Shown here one piece after another: positions 55,379 to 63,850 of a stretch of 64,000 nt of DNA. The position numbers and the translations under genes are program-made. Source of the stretch: Yoonia vestfoldensis DSM 16212 (GTDB lineage Bacteria > Pseudomonadota > Alphaproteobacteria > Rhodobacterales > Rhodobacteraceae); NCBI RefSeq assembly GCF_000382265.1, contig NZ_KB907987.1:34321-98320 (forward strand). Direction: 5' to 3'. How positions within the stretch are numbered: the stretch's first letter is position 1; every line of letters starts with the position of its first letter. The notes under the pieces were generated by a model. The model saw only the letters and a program-made list of their open reading frames with translations. It did no database searches and had not been told where the DNA came from.

Positions 55379-55411
55379 GCCTCCGGCGGGGATATTTGGG
55401 CTCGGAAGATG
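55379..55411 (+). repeat. Copy 3 of the 33-bp downstream element
   Basis: GCCTCCGGCGGGG followed by ATATTTGGGCTCGGAAGATG on the forward strand, 21 bp after the glycosyltransferase stop and in its sense orientation. The core equals the copy at 14770-14802. The first 13 bp differ slightly but keep a short GC-rich arm. Confidence 0.75.
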
Positions 55412-55530
55412 GATATTTGATGGCCTGTCAATTGATTGACTCGTTGCCGCGCGGGATTGCCTGCCGTGTTGCCTGACAGGTAGCCCACGCGTAACAAGAC
55501 CGTGTCATCGGTTTTGGGAGGAACACGCGG

Positions 55531-57423
55531 ATGGGCTACGCAGAGGTTTACGCAAGCTGGCAAAACGACCCCGAGGGGTTCTGGCTGGAACAGGCGAAGG
55601 CGATCGACTGGGTGGCTCCGCCGCAAAGGGCGCTCGATGGCAGCCGCGCACCGCTTTATAAGTGGTTTGCCGACACACAGGTCAACACCTGCTACAATGC
55701 GGTCGACCGCCATGTCGCCGCTGGCCGTGGCGATCAGGCGGCGATCATCTACGACAGCCCCGTCACCGACACCAAGCGCACAATCACCTATGCCGAACTG
55801 CTGGACAACGTGGCGCGGCTGGCGGGTGCCTTGCGTGCCAAGGGGATCGCAAAGGGCGACCGTGTCATCATCTATATGCCAATGATCCCCGAAGCCCTGA
55901 TGGCGATGCTGGCCTGCGCCCGTCTGGGGGCGGTTCATTCTGTCGTCTTCGGCGGGTTCGCCGCGCATGAACTGGCTGTGCGGATCAATGACGCGACACC
56001 CAAGGCGATCATCGCTGGGTCTTGCGGGATCGAACCGGGTCGGGTGGTGAAATACAAACCCCTGCTGGATACCGCCATCGCGGAAGCTACGCACAAACCG
56101 GATTTCTGTGTCATCCTGCAACGCGACCAAGGCCGCGCCGACATGACGCCGGGCCGTGATTATGATTGGCACGATGTGCAGAAAGACGCGGTTCCCACGG
56201 AATGCGTCCCCGTTGCTGGCGATCATCCGGCCTATATCCTTTATACCTCGGGCACCACGGGCGCGCCCAAGGGCGTCGTGCGCGCGACGGCAGGCCATCT
56301 GGTGGCGCTGAACTGGACGATGAAGGCAATCTACAATGTCGATCCGGGCGATGTGTTCTGGGCCGCGTCCGATGTCGGCTGGGTCGTGGGCCATTCCTAT
56401 ATCTGCTATGCGCCGCTGATCCACGGCAACACCACCGTCGTGTTCGAAGGCAAGCCCATCGGCACACCCGATGCGGGCACGTTCTGGCGGGTGATCCAGG
56501 AACATAACGTCCGGTCGTTCTTTACCGCGCCCACCGCGTTCCGCGCGATCAAACGCGAAGACCCCAAGGGCGAGATGATCAAGACCTATGATATCTCTTG
56601 CCTGCGCGCGCTGTATCTCGCGGGCGAACGCGCGGACCCGGATACGATCCTCTGGGCGCAGAACGTGATGAAGGTGCCGGTCTACGACCATTGGTGGCAA
56701 ACCGAAACCGGCTGGACAATCGCGGGCAATCCCGCCGGGATCGAGGCGCTGCCGGTCAAGATCGGATCGCCCACTGTGCCAATGCCCGGCTATGACGTGC
56801 GGGTGCTGGACGAGGCGGGGCATCCTGTCGCCCCAGGCACTCTCGGGGCCATCGCGGTGAAATTGCCCTTGCCGCCCGGCACGTTGCCGACGCTCTGGAA
56901 CGCCGAGGGCCGGTTCGTGAAGGCCTATCTGACCACCTTCCCCGGTTACTACGAAACGGGTGACGCGGGCATGATCGACGACGACGGCTATCTTTACATC
57001 ATGGCGCGCACGGATGACGTCATCAACGTGGCGGGGCATCGGTTGTCCACGGGTGCTATGGAGGAAATCCTCGCCAACCATCCCGATGTGGGCGAATGCG
57101 CCGTGATCGGCGTGGCGGATGAACTCAAAGGGCAATTGCCGCTGGGGTTCGTTTGCCTGAACAAGGGCTGCGACAAACCCCATGCCGAAATCGTCAGGGA
57201 AGTCATTGCTGCAGTGCGCGAAACGATCGGTCCGGTCGCCGCGTTCAAGCTGGTCGCCGTGGTGGACCGCCTGCCGAAAACGCGGTCGGGAAAGATTCTG
57301 CGCGCGACGATGTGCAAGATCGCGGACGGGCAGGAGTTCAAGATGCCCGCCACCATCGACGACCCCGCGATCCTCGACGAGATCAGGGCGGCACTGCAAC
57401 CTTTGGGGTACGCCAAAGCCTGA
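55531..57423 (+). CDS. prpE: Propionyl-CoA synthetase
   Basis: 630 residues. The acetyl-CoA-synthetase subfamily features are clear: VFGGFAAHELAVRINDATPK, the A3 motif ILYTSGTTGAPKGVVR, DVGWVVGHSYICYAPL, WWQTETGWTIAGNP, the motif YYETGDAGMIDDDG and the final TRSGKILRATMCKIAD (catalytic Lys). The N-terminus MGYAEVYASWQNDPEGFW is typical of PrpE. It converts propionate to propionyl-CoA. No methylcitrate-cycle genes are adjacent. Upstream ATG follows GGAGGAACACGCGG. Confidence 0.93.
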   Translation: MGYAEVYASWQNDPEGFWLEQAKAIDWVAPPQRALDGSRAPLYKWFADTQVNTCYNAVDRHVAAGRGDQAAIIYDSPVTDTKRTITYAELLDNVARLAGALRAKGIAKGDRVIIYMPMIPEALMAMLACARLGAVHSVVFGGFAAHELAVRINDATPKAIIAGSCGIEPGRVVKYKPLLDTAIAEATHKPDFCVILQRDQGRADMTPGRDYDWHDVQKDAVPTECVPVAGDHPAYILYTSGTTGAPKGVVRATAGHLVALNWTMKAIYNVDPGDVFWAASDVGWVVGHSYICYAPLIHGNTTVVFEGKPIGTPDAGTFWRVIQEHNVRSFFTAPTAFRAIKREDPKGEMIKTYDISCLRALYLAGERADPDTILWAQNVMKVPVYDHWWQTETGWTIAGNPAGIEALPVKIGSPTVPMPGYDVRVLDEAGHPVAPGTLGAIAVKLPLPPGTLPTLWNAEGRFVKAYLTTFPGYYETGDAGMIDDDGYLYIMARTDDVINVAGHRLSTGAMEEILANHPDVGECAVIGVADELKGQLPLGFVCLNKGCDKPHAEIVREVIAAVRETIGPVAAFKLVAVVDRLPKTRSGKILRATMCKIADGQEFKMPATIDDPAILDEIRAALQPLGYAKA

Positions 57424-57514
57424 CGCGGCTGCGACGGAACGGACCCTTGCCAATCCGGCGCGGCGCGGCCCATAACGGGGCGCGCCGCCAAACGGTGTGA
57501 AACCGGAGCCTGTG

Positions 57515-58822
57515 ATGCCTATCGAAACATTCGCCAACTCGGGCGAGACCAAACACACGACCAGCTATTACGCCGCCAGCGCCAATCCGTCACCGGAACG
57601 GCCTAGGCTGAAAGGCGACCACTTGATCGACATCTGCGTGGTCGGCGCGGGCTACAGCGGGCTGTCGGCGGCGCTGCATCTGGCGGAAAAAGGCTTCAAG
57701 GTCGCGATCATCGAAGGCGCGCGCGTCGGCTGGGGGGCATCGGGGCGCAATGGCGGCCAGATCGTCAACGGGCTGAACGCCAGCCTGCAGACGATCAAAC
57801 GCCGCTACGGGCAGGACACGGCGAATTTCGTGGCCGGTCTGGTGCAGGAAGGCGGCGAGATCATCCGCGAACGTGTCGCCACCTATGACATCAAATGCGA
57901 TCTCAAACATGGCAACATCTTCACCGGCCTGACGGCGGCGCATATGCGCGAGCTGGACGAGCGCCGCGCGCTCTGGGCCAGCTACGGGCTGCACAATCAG
58001 GACATGCTGAGCAAATCCGAACTGCGCGACCATATCGGGTCGGACGTCTATGCTGGCGGCATGATCGACCACACCGGCGGGCATATGCACCCGCTGAACC
58101 TGTGTCTGGGCGAGGCTGCGGCGTTCGAGAAACTGGGCGGCGTGATCTACGAACAATCCCCCGTCATCAGCGCCGATACCGAAGCTGACAAGCCCGTGGT
58201 CCGCACCCGCGAAGGCACGATGACCTGCAACACGCTGCTGCTGTGCGGCAATGCCTATCTGGGCCATGTGGTCCCCGCCCTGACCGCGCGGGTGATGCCG
58301 GTGTCGACACAGATGATGGCGACCGTCCCCTTGGGCGACAAGGCGGATGAACTGCTGCCGACCGACAAATGTGTGGAGGATGTCCGCTATATCCTCGACT
58401 ATTTCCGGCTGTCCGCCGACAAACGGCTGATCTTTGGCGGCGGCACCGTCTATGGCGGCACTGATCCCGCGGATGTGGTCGCCAAACTGCGGCCCGCGAT
58501 GGAAAAGGTCTATCCGCAGCTCAAAGGCGTGAAGATCGACCACGCATGGAGCGGGAATTTCGCCCTGTCCTTCAGCCGCGTCCCGCAGATGGGGCGGCTG
58601 GGCAACAACACCTATTTCGCGCATGGCTATAGCGGGCATGGGGTGACGGGGTCGCACACCTTCGGGCGCATCCTGTCCGAAGCCGTCGCCGGCGACCGCG
58701 CCCGTTTCGACGTCTTCGCCAAAGTGCCGTGGTATCCGTTCCCCGGTGGCCGGATGTTCCGCGTGCCCTATTCGATTATGGGATCGTGGTATTATGCGTT
58801 GAGGGATCGGTTGGGGGTTTGA
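57515..58822 (+). CDS. puuB: FAD-dependent amine oxidase, PuuB/OrdL-like
   Basis: 435 residues from ATG 57515 (GGAG 7 nt upstream). DAO-type FAD fold: DICVVGAGYSGLSAALHLAE, then WGASGRNGGQIVNG, the histidine/Gly-rich IDHTGGHMHPLNL and the C-terminal AHGYSGHGVTGSHTFGR. It matches gamma-glutamylputrescine oxidases, which act in putrescine breakdown. Proline/glycine-betaine-type oxidases are related alternatives. There is no puuA next to it, so the substrate is unproven. It may work with the decarboxylase and aminotransferases at 9.6-14.7 kb. Confidence 0.82.
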   Translation: MPIETFANSGETKHTTSYYAASANPSPERPRLKGDHLIDICVVGAGYSGLSAALHLAEKGFKVAIIEGARVGWGASGRNGGQIVNGLNASLQTIKRRYGQDTANFVAGLVQEGGEIIRERVATYDIKCDLKHGNIFTGLTAAHMRELDERRALWASYGLHNQDMLSKSELRDHIGSDVYAGGMIDHTGGHMHPLNLCLGEAAAFEKLGGVIYEQSPVISADTEADKPVVRTREGTMTCNTLLLCGNAYLGHVVPALTARVMPVSTQMMATVPLGDKADELLPTDKCVEDVRYILDYFRLSADKRLIFGGGTVYGGTDPADVVAKLRPAMEKVYPQLKGVKIDHAWSGNFALSFSRVPQMGRLGNNTYFAHGYSGHGVTGSHTFGRILSEAVAGDRARFDVFAKVPWYPFPGGRMFRVPYSIMGSWYYALRDRLGV

Positions 58823-58918
58823 AAACCAACATTATTTGAACGATAACAGTACCTATGGAAGCAACTATCGACAGTCCCACTTTTATCCGAAACGACAAAA
58901 TTCGGTGATGATCCGACA

Positions 58919-59593
58919 ATGAACTATAGACACATTGGTACCGCAGCGATGATCGCTTATCATGGCTTGCATACTGCTCATAACGCTGCAAACCAATTGG
59001 GAAAGGGTGAAGATAAGCCAGATATGGCTCGTGCAGCTGAACTACTAAGCATGAGGTTCTTGTTTTTCCGACACATTATGCTTGAGATCGCAAATATTGC
59101 AGATTTAGCTGGCATCTCTCGTGCGCTATACAAGGACCATCCCGATCTGGGAAAAATGAACATTGAACTAAAAGAATCCTTCAGCTTTTTTAAGTATATC
59201 CGCAATAAGTATATTGGCCACTTAGACTCAGACTTAACGGACAAAACTTTTGAGTGGGAACCGACAGCTAACGTTACTTTTGGGAAGCTTGATGCTGGCA
59301 AACAGTTTATGTTGTCTTGGTTCATTCTCGAGACTGTGATAAACACATATAGCGATCCCAAAACTGGTCATAAAATATTTGAAACTGAGACAGCCCTCAG
59401 CTATCCACCTGATGAAAAGAGATTTTTTGACTATTTGGGCAATACAGCAGAAAAATCTCTTAAATACTCTAAGCGTTTGATTGAGGTATCTGCAAGCTAT
59501 GTAGATTTACCTGACATGAAGAATGAGTGGGTGGAGCTTTCTATAAAAGCAGGGCAAACGGAGTTTAGTTATCTAAATAGCAAAAAAAGATAG
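58919..59593 (+). CDS. AT-rich orphan gene with HEPN-like Rx5H motif
   Basis: 224 residues, mostly predicted helix. The motif Arg95-Asn-Lys-Tyr-Ile-Gly-His101 (YIRNKYIGHLDSD) matches the Rx4-6H pattern of HEPN-domain RNases and AbiU2/AbiF-like proteins. It starts MNYRHIGTAAMIAYHG without a strong ribosome site. Base composition is clearly lower in GC than everything around it, and codon use (TTA, ATA, AGA) is different, so recent acquisition is likely. No toxin-antitoxin partner or transposase is visible within the island. The HEPN call rests on one motif. Confidence 0.6.
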   Translation: MNYRHIGTAAMIAYHGLHTAHNAANQLGKGEDKPDMARAAELLSMRFLFFRHIMLEIANIADLAGISRALYKDHPDLGKMNIELKESFSFFKYIRNKYIGHLDSDLTDKTFEWEPTANVTFGKLDAGKQFMLSWFILETVINTYSDPKTGHKIFETETALSYPPDEKRFFDYLGNTAEKSLKYSKRLIEVSASYVDLPDMKNEWVELSIKAGQTEFSYLNSKKR

Positions 59594-59674
59594 ATATCTT
59601 AGGCATCATTTATATCTAACTCGTCATTTTTTTTGATATAGCTTTTATTGTAATAACTATTTTCGTGGTTCCCC

Positions 59675-60439
59675 TCACGCAAACTGCTCCCTAATCAATC
59701 TCTCCTCCAACCCATGCCCCGGATCGAACAGGATCCGGTGCCGGATCCCCGGTTCCGACCGGATCTCCACGCTGACCACATCGCGCACGGACTTCCCGTC
59801 GGCATCCGCCATCACGGGTCGTTTCGCGGGGTCGATCACATCGAACCGCACCACCGCCTTTTTCGGCAGCAATGCCCCCCGCCAGCGGCGCGGGCGGAAG
59901 GCGGCCATCGCGGTCAGGGTCAGCACGTCGGACCCGATGGGCAGGATCGGGCCGTGGGCGGAATAGTTGTACGCCGTGGACCCCGCCGGTGTCGCCAGCA
60001 GCGCGCCGTCGCAGACCAGTTCGGGCATCCGCAGCTTGCCGTCCACGGTGATGCGCAGCTTGGCGGCTTGCGGGCCTGCGCGCAGCAGGCTGACCTCGTT
60101 GATCGCCAAAGCCTCGTGCATCTTGCCGTCCACGGTCAGGGCGGTCATGTGCAGGGGGTTGATGACCTCTTCCTCGGCCACGGCCAGACGCGCCAGCAGG
60201 TCGGTGTCGTGGTATTCGTTCATCAGGAACCCCACCGTGCCACGGTTCATCCCGTAGACCGGCACGTCAAGGCCTTGGGTCGCGTGCAGCGTCTGCAACA
60301 TGAACCCGTCACCGCCCAAGGCCACGATCACATCGGCCTTGGCCTGCGGCACATCGCCATAAGCCTGCGCCAGCGCCCGCAAGGCGGATTGCGCGATGGG
60401 CACGGAACTGGCGACAAAGGCGATCTTGACGGCTGGCAT
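59675..60439 (-). CDS. nadK: NAD kinase
   Basis: 254 residues. Signature motifs: VIVALGGDGFMLQTLHA (GGDG), PVYGMNRGTVGFLMNEYHD, AINEVSLLR, DGALLATPAGSTAYNYSAHG and MADADGKSV. It phosphorylates NAD to NADP with ATP or polyphosphate. Its 3' end borders the AT-rich island, so the island was inserted beside it without damaging it. Confidence 0.95.
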   Translation of the reverse strand: MPAVKIAFVASSVPIAQSALRALAQAYGDVPQAKADVIVALGGDGFMLQTLHATQGLDVPVYGMNRGTVGFLMNEYHDTDLLARLAVAEEEVINPLHMTALTVDGKMHEALAINEVSLLRAGPQAAKLRITVDGKLRMPELVCDGALLATPAGSTAYNYSAHGPILPIGSDVLTLTAMAAFRPRRWRGALLPKKAVVRFDVIDPAKRPVMADADGKSVRDVVSVEIRSEPGIRHRILFDPGHGLEERLIREQFA

Positions 60440-60510
60440 GGTGAATTCCCCTGCGTTTCCTTAAACTTGTGGGGCGATCACACCCGAAACGCAAGCCGCC
60501 GATACGAAAC

Positions 60511-60576
60511 ATGCATGACGCGCTCATAAAGATCATGGTCGTTTTGATGCTTCTGATGCTGGGGTTTCTGGGGTAA
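60511..60576 (+). CDS. Possible 21-residue membrane peptide
   Basis: ATG at 60511 to TAA at 60576, encoding a hydrophobic peptide [19 protein letters not shown] plus two residues. It lies between nadK (divergent) and glyA. No ribosome site of quality is seen, so it may be a chance frame; the hydrophobicity and the clean stop make it worth recording. Confidence 0.3.
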   Translation: MHDALIKIMVVLMLLMLGFLG

Positions 60577-60623
60577 ACGGGGCGCAATCAACCTGTCTGG
60601 CGCCTGCAAAGAGGATGCACCCC

Positions 60624-61919
60624 ATGAATATCACGATCCGCGACCAAGGCTTTTTCACCGAACCCCTCGCCACGCGCGACCCTGTGCTGCACGCTGCGAT
60701 GCAGGCCGAACTCAAGCGCCAGCGCAAGGAGATCGAGCTGATCGCGTCGGAAAACATCGTCTCTGCCGCCGTGATGGAGGCCCAAGGCGGCGTGATGACC
60801 AACAAATACGCCGAAGGCTATCCGGGCCGCCGCTATTACGGTGGCTGCGAGCATGTGGATGTGGCCGAGAACCTTGCCATCGAACGCGCCTGCCAGCTGT
60901 TCGATTGCGCCTATGCCAACGTGCAGCCCAATTCGGGAAGCCAGGCGAACCAGGGCGTGTTCCAGGCGCTGCTGCAGCCCGGCGATACGATCCTTGGCAT
61001 GTCGCTGGATGCGGGCGGTCACCTGACCCACGGGGCCAAGCCCAACCAGTCCGGCAAATGGTTCAACGCCATCCAGTATGGCGTGCGCCGTCAGGACAAC
61101 CTGCTGGATTATGACGAGGTCGCGCGTCTGGCCACCGAACACCAGCCCAAGATGATCATCGCGGGCGGGTCCGCCATCCCCCGCATCATCGACTTCGCCA
61201 AGATGCGCGAGATTGCGGATAGCGTCGGGGCCTATCTGCTGGTCGATATGGCGCATTTCGCGGGTCTGGTCGCGGCAGGGCTGTATCCATCCCCCTTCCC
61301 CCATGCGCATGTCGCCACGACCACCACACACAAAACCCTGCGCGGTCCGCGCGGTGGCATGATCCTGACCAATGACGAGGATCTGGCGAAGAAATTCAAT
61401 TCCGCCATTTTCCCCGGCATTCAGGGCGGCCCGCTGATGCATGTGATCGCAGGCAAGGCCGTGGCCTTCGGCGAGGCGCTGCGGCCAGAATTCAAGACCT
61501 ATCAGGCGCAGGTGATCAAGAACGCACAGGCGCTGGCGGATCAGTTGATGAAAGGCGGTCTGGATATCGTCACCGGCGGCACCGATACCCATGTGATGCT
61601 GGTCGACCTGCGCCCCAAGGGCGTCAAGGGCAACGCGACCGAAAAGGCATTGGGCCGCGCCCATATCACCTGCAACAAGAACGGCATCCCCTTCGATCCC
61701 GAAAAACCGATGGTCACGTCGGGCATCCGTCTGGGCACGCCCGCAGGCACGACGCGTGGTTTCGGCGAGGCCGAGTTCCGCCAGATCGCGGACTGGATCG
61801 TGGAAGTGACCGAAGGTCTGGCCGCCAATGGCGAGGACGGCAATGGCGCGGTCGAGGCGAAGGTCCGCGCCGAGGTCGAGGCGCTTTGCGACCGGTTCCC
61901 GATCTACACGAACCTCTAA
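60624..61919 (+). CDS. glyA: Serine hydroxymethyltransferase
   Basis: 431 residues from ATG 60624 (GAGGA 9 nt upstream); an ATG at 60615 is inside the ribosome site. Motifs: [32 protein letters not shown], the PLP Lys in [20 protein letters not shown] and [16 protein letters not shown]. It interconverts serine and glycine with tetrahydrofolate. The gene is followed by a hairpin at 61932 that could end transcription from both sides. Confidence 0.96.
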   Translation: MNITIRDQGFFTEPLATRDPVLHAAMQAELKRQRKEIELIASENIVSAAVMEAQGGVMTNKYAEGYPGRRYYGGCEHVDVAENLAIERACQLFDCAYANVQPNSGSQANQGVFQALLQPGDTILGMSLDAGGHLTHGAKPNQSGKWFNAIQYGVRRQDNLLDYDEVARLATEHQPKMIIAGGSAIPRIIDFAKMREIADSVGAYLLVDMAHFAGLVAAGLYPSPFPHAHVATTTTHKTLRGPRGGMILTNDEDLAKKFNSAIFPGIQGGPLMHVIAGKAVAFGEALRPEFKTYQAQVIKNAQALADQLMKGGLDIVTGGTDTHVMLVDLRPKGVKGNATEKALGRAHITCNKNGIPFDPEKPMVTSGIRLGTPAGTTRGFGEAEFRQIADWIVEVTEGLAANGEDGNGAVEAKVRAEVEALCDRFPIYTNL

Positions 61920-61931
61920 ACCGTCGCGTAG

Positions 61932-61951
61932 GGTGGGTCATTCTACCCACC
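61932..61951. terminator. Hairpin between convergent glyA and the 61961 gene
   Basis: GGTGGGT and ACCCACC pair around the loop CATTCT, 13 bp past the glyA stop and 10 bp past the stop of the convergent gene. No long T-run. It resembles widespread GTAGGGTGGGT-type intergenic hairpins in this group. Confidence 0.5.
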
Positions 61952-61960
61952 TTGCCCGCG

Positions 61961-62329
61961 TCAGACCAGCCCGCGCTGCACCAGAACGAAGATCACCACG
62001 ATTGCGGTGACCAGTATGCCGAAGGCGATCGAGGCGACAACATTCAGCGCCGCCGTGCGCCGCTTTTGCTTGACGTCGATCCGGTCCAGATAGGCCAGCG
62101 CATTGCGATGCGCCGCGTCCAGCCGGGGCCGGTCGATCATGCGGTGCAGCTTGGGATTATCGGCCAGCGCCTCGGCCTGCGCCAGATAGATCAACTCGCG
62201 CCGCAGCGCCCGCGGCAGGAAGCGGCGGGCCTTGCGGACCTGTGCCTCGAACGTGCGCGCGCGCAGGCCAAGCTTCTGATCCAGAAGCGTGCCGATCTCG
62301 TCCACCTGCGTGTGTATGTCTGATGCCAT
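61961..62329 (-). CDS. Conserved hypothetical, C-terminal membrane-anchored protein
   Basis: 122 residues. A charged helical N-terminal domain (HTQVDEIGTLLDQKLGLRAR, then ARRFLPRALRRELIYLAQAE) precedes one C-terminal membrane segment (VVASIAFGILVTAIVVIFVL, about 97-116), making it a tail-anchored-type protein. I see no catalytic motif. Similar small proteins occur beside hydrolase genes in Rhodobacterales. It is convergent with glyA and divergent from the alpha/beta hydrolase. Confidence 0.75.
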   Translation of the reverse strand: MASDIHTQVDEIGTLLDQKLGLRARTFEAQVRKARRFLPRALRRELIYLAQAEALADNPKLHRMIDRPRLDAAHRNALAYLDRIDVKQKRRTAALNVVASIAFGILVTAIVVIFVLVQRGLV

Positions 62330-62407
62330 GACCGCTGCGGTAAATCGTTAACGCGGCGGCCTCAATCCCTCTGGCCAGCGCGGGCAAGGAAGGTTAGCAA
62401 CAGATGC

Positions 62408-63145
62408 ATGTTGAACACGGTCCTGCATGACGGCCCCGGTGCCACGCCCCTTCTGATCGCCCACGGGTTGTTCGGGTCTGCCCGCAACTGGGGGGTCATC
62501 GCGAAAAAGCTGTCGGAAACGCGCCCCGTGATCACGGTGGACATGCGCAACCACGCCGACAGTCCGTGGTATGACAGCCATACCTATCCCGACATGGCCG
62601 CCGATCTGGCGCAGGTGATGGACCGGCCCATGGACGTTCTGGGCCATTCGATGGGGGGCAAGGCCGCGATGGTGCTGGCGGTGCAGCACCCGGAACTGGT
62701 CCGCAAGCTGGTCGTCGCGGATATCGCGCCTGTCAGCTACACCCACGACCAGCACGGGCCCATCGCGGCGATGCGGCGTGTCGATCCGGCGGCGGTCGCG
62801 ACAAGGGCCGAGGCCAAGGCGCAGCTGGGCGACCTTGGGCCGGGGGTTGCGGATTTCCTGCTGCAAAGCCTCGATATGAAGGACAGGTGCTGGCGGCTGA
62901 ACCTCGATGTCCTTCAGGCGGAGATGGACACGATCATCGGCTTTCCACAGCTTGAAGGGCAGTTCGACGGGTCGGCCTTCTTTCTTTCGGGGGGCAAGTC
63001 GGACTACGTCACCGCCGCCCATCGCGCGCCGATCAAGGCGCTGTTTCCCAATGCGGTTTTCGCCAAAATCCCCGATGCGGGGCACTGGCTGCATGCGGAA
63101 AAACCGCGCGAATTCGTGGGCGCGGTCGCGGCGTTTCTGGGCTAG
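62408..63145 (+). CDS. Alpha/beta hydrolase (YbfF-type esterase)
   Basis: 245 residues. Oxyanion motif AHGLFGSARNW, nucleophile elbow VLGHSMGGKAA (Ser) and catalytic His in IPDAGHWLHAEKPREF. The early VDMRNHADSPWYD and the sequence order match the YbfF/esterase group that cleaves acyl-CoA or carboxyl esters in the cytoplasm. Start ATG lies 78 bp from the divergent gene's start. Substrate not known. Confidence 0.87.
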   Translation: MLNTVLHDGPGATPLLIAHGLFGSARNWGVIAKKLSETRPVITVDMRNHADSPWYDSHTYPDMAADLAQVMDRPMDVLGHSMGGKAAMVLAVQHPELVRKLVVADIAPVSYTHDQHGPIAAMRRVDPAAVATRAEAKAQLGDLGPGVADFLLQSLDMKDRCWRLNLDVLQAEMDTIIGFPQLEGQFDGSAFFLSGGKSDYVTAAHRAPIKALFPNAVFAKIPDAGHWLHAEKPREFVGAVAAFLG

Positions 63146-63211
63146 GGCGAAATCTTGCGCGGGGCGGAGCGGTCCAGTAGGATCGGGCCATCAACAGCGA
63201 AAGAGTTTCCG

Positions 63212-63325
63212 ATGATCCGTCTGCTTGTCCTCGTCGCCATCCTTGGCCTGACCGCCTGCAACACCGTGCAAGGCGTCGGGCGCGATATCACCAGCGCCGG
63301 ACAAGCCGTCGAAAACGCCTTTTGA
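63212..63325 (+). CDS. Entericidin-like small lipoprotein
   Basis: 37 residues: MIRLLVLVAILGLTAC, lipobox LTAC, then NTVQGVGRDITSAGQAVEN and AF. The GRDI-SAGxAVE pattern matches entericidin A/B lipoproteins, which in Escherichia form a toxin/antidote pair; only one copy is present here. It follows the hydrolase by 66 bp in the same direction. Confidence 0.85.
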   Translation: MIRLLVLVAILGLTACNTVQGVGRDITSAGQAVENAF

Positions 63326-63326
63326 T

Positions 63327-63410
63327 CTACCAGAGCTGGGCCGAGGTCCAGATCACGGCCAGACAGGCCCCGCCGAGGAACACCAGAAAGCCGTGGGGCA
63401 GGTAATGCAT
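63327..63410 (-). CDS. 27-residue hydrophobic protein
   Basis: ATG at 63410 directly after a perfect GGAGG site (GGAGGTGACG), to TAG at 63327. Sequence begins MHYLPHGFLVFLGGACLAVI and ends near WTSAQLW. One membrane helix is expected. It is one base from the end of the entericidin gene on the other strand. The strong ribosome site makes it a likely real small gene. Confidence 0.6.
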   Translation of the reverse strand: MHYLPHGFLVFLGGACLAVIWTSAQLW

Positions 63411-63471
63411 CGTCACCTCCATCAGGTTGATGCATCCTTAACGCGCGAGGGTGACATTTTGATCGCGACGC

Positions 63472-63660
63472 TCAGCGAATATTTTGCGTGATTGCGCGGG
63501 CAACCGCCCAACTGGCGGGAATCCCCAGGATCGCCCCCGCCGCCGCCGCGATGATGATCGGCCCCAGCGTGTCATATCCGGTCGCCAGCGCCGCGATCAC
63601 GAAACTGCCCGCGAAACTGGTCCCGATGATGCTGTAGAGCATGGCTGCAAGACGAAACAT
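63472..63660 (-). CDS. Small conserved membrane protein of Rhodobacterales
   Basis: 62 residues from ATG 63660. Two hydrophobic helices: MLYSIIGTSFAGSFVIAALA, then YDTLGPIIIAAAAGAILGIP, ending with WAVARAITQN. Similar short proteins are sometimes labelled CTP synthetase in databases, which must be a mislabel because no catalytic domain fits in 62 residues. A longer in-frame start exists upstream but lacks coding character. Confidence 0.75.
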   Translation of the reverse strand: MFRLAAMLYSIIGTSFAGSFVIAALATGYDTLGPIIIAAAAGAILGIPASWAVARAITQNIR

Positions 63661-63850
63661 GTCTGACCCCTCTGGAATGCACTGTCGCGCAAGGCGTAGC
63701 GGAGGCGGCAGGGGCGTGCCTTGATGTGGGTCAAGTGGGGTGTGGGGTGTGCCGCCTAGGGTGTGCCTTTGGCGCACCTATGTGTGCGGTGCGCAGCGAG
63801 TACGCACCTTACGTCCGCGTGCAATGGTTGCATTCTGATTAGTTTAGTGC
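63661..63850. other. Intergenic stretch with hairpin, no gene seen
   Basis: Contains GGTGCG (63788-63793) pairing with CGCACC (63803-63808), part of a GTGCGTACTCGC-type repeat common in this group, and a short TGCAA/TTGCA dyad near 63820. No coding frame or RNA gene recognised. It ends at the IS element boundary. Confidence 0.5.

Noticed and set aside
55375..57558. 727-codon reverse frame opposite prpE
   Set aside because: prpE is complete on the forward strand; this frame has no independent support.
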